14,073 nucleotides of DNA from JBJEQG01 sp051881635. Lineage in GTDB: Bacteria; Bacillota; Clostridia; Oscillospirales; Acutalibacteraceae. Below the pieces are notes generated by a model. The model ran no database searches and was not told the DNA's origin. It worked only from the letters and a program-made list of their open reading frames with translations. Below, in pieces: positions 13,957 to 14,073 of the stretch. The stretch is taken from assembly GCA_051881635.1 (NCBI GenBank), contig JBJEQG010000111.1:1-14073 (forward strand), in the 5' to 3' direction. Position numbers and translations under genes: made by a program. Position 1 is the stretch's first letter; each line of letters begins with the position of its first letter.

Positions 13957-14073
13957 TCAGTGCGTTTTTTTGTTCATACCAACGAATATAGAAAGTACAA
14001 TCAGAGCGATACCTGAACCAATCATAATCCATTGTAACGAAATTTCATCTGCCATCGGTCCAAATATAGCCAT
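13957..14073 (-). CDS. Short membrane-segment ORF or C-terminal end of a larger gene
   Basis: An open frame enters from the right edge and stops with TGA at 13957-13959, giving 38 residues in the window. It contains a clear membrane segment (WIMIGSGIALIVLSIFVGM) followed by the basic tail NKKTH. An ATG stands exactly at the window edge (14071-14073) and another 15 bases further in gives a 33-residue version, but no ribosome binding site is visible in either case. It could be a complete small membrane protein or the C-terminal anchor of a larger protein. It converges on sigE, with the bidirectional terminator between them. No family is recognised. Confidence 0.45.
   Translation of the reverse strand: MAIFGPMADEISLQWIMIGSGIALIVLSIFVGMNKKTH

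Overview
The window looks like a draft-genome scaffold from an endospore-forming Firmicute, probably a clostridial or Oscillospiraceae-type gut organism. Two things support this: a spoIIGA-sigE sporulation pair at the right, and A+T-rich DNA with strong GGAGG-type ribosome binding sites. A run of exactly 100 Ns (11948-12047) marks a scaffold gap. I saw no transposase, integrase, CRISPR array, tRNA or rRNA.

Left and centre (1-11592, all minus strand) hold one tightly packed operon. In transcription order it encodes a MoxR-type AAA+ ATPase, a DUF5682-type protein, a VWA (CoxE/YehP-like) protein, a protein with two SWIM zinc fingers, a short DUF4132 (MolR/YehI-like) protein, and a long DUF4132 paralogue that runs off the left edge. 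Adjacent genes overlap or lie 12-22 bases apart, so they are very likely co-transcribed and translationally coupled. The gene set matches the poorly understood yehL-yehM-yehP-yehQ plus yehI (molR) cluster of Escherichia coli. MoxR and VWA proteins usually work as a pair: the ATPase remodels a target or helps insert a metal, and the VWA protein supplies a metal-dependent adhesion site. The SWIM and DUF4132 proteins would be the DNA- or protein-binding and scaffold components. The function is unknown.

The operon promoter (about 11642-11669) has an extended -10. Directly upstream of it is a 12/14 match to the Gram-positive LexA (SOS) box, so the system may be induced by DNA damage. The two DUF4132 genes are tandem duplicates. 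The shorter one can be derived from the longer by a single 1005-base (335-codon) in-frame deletion between 7-base microhomologies.

The divergent stretch 11593-12209 holds a second promoter on the plus strand, a leader that can fold, and a small Gly/Pro-rich gene broken by the assembly gap. A strong intrinsic terminator follows, then a spoIIG-like promoter with an unusually long spacer and a Spo0A-box-like sequence. Downstream are spoIIGA (membrane aspartic protease) and sigE (pro-sigma-E), which act together in the mother cell: SpoIIGA cleaves the pro-sequence from sigma-E. The sigE reading frame lacks an obvious standard start codon. A bidirectional terminator separates sigE from a short membrane-segment ORF entering on the minus strand from the right edge.
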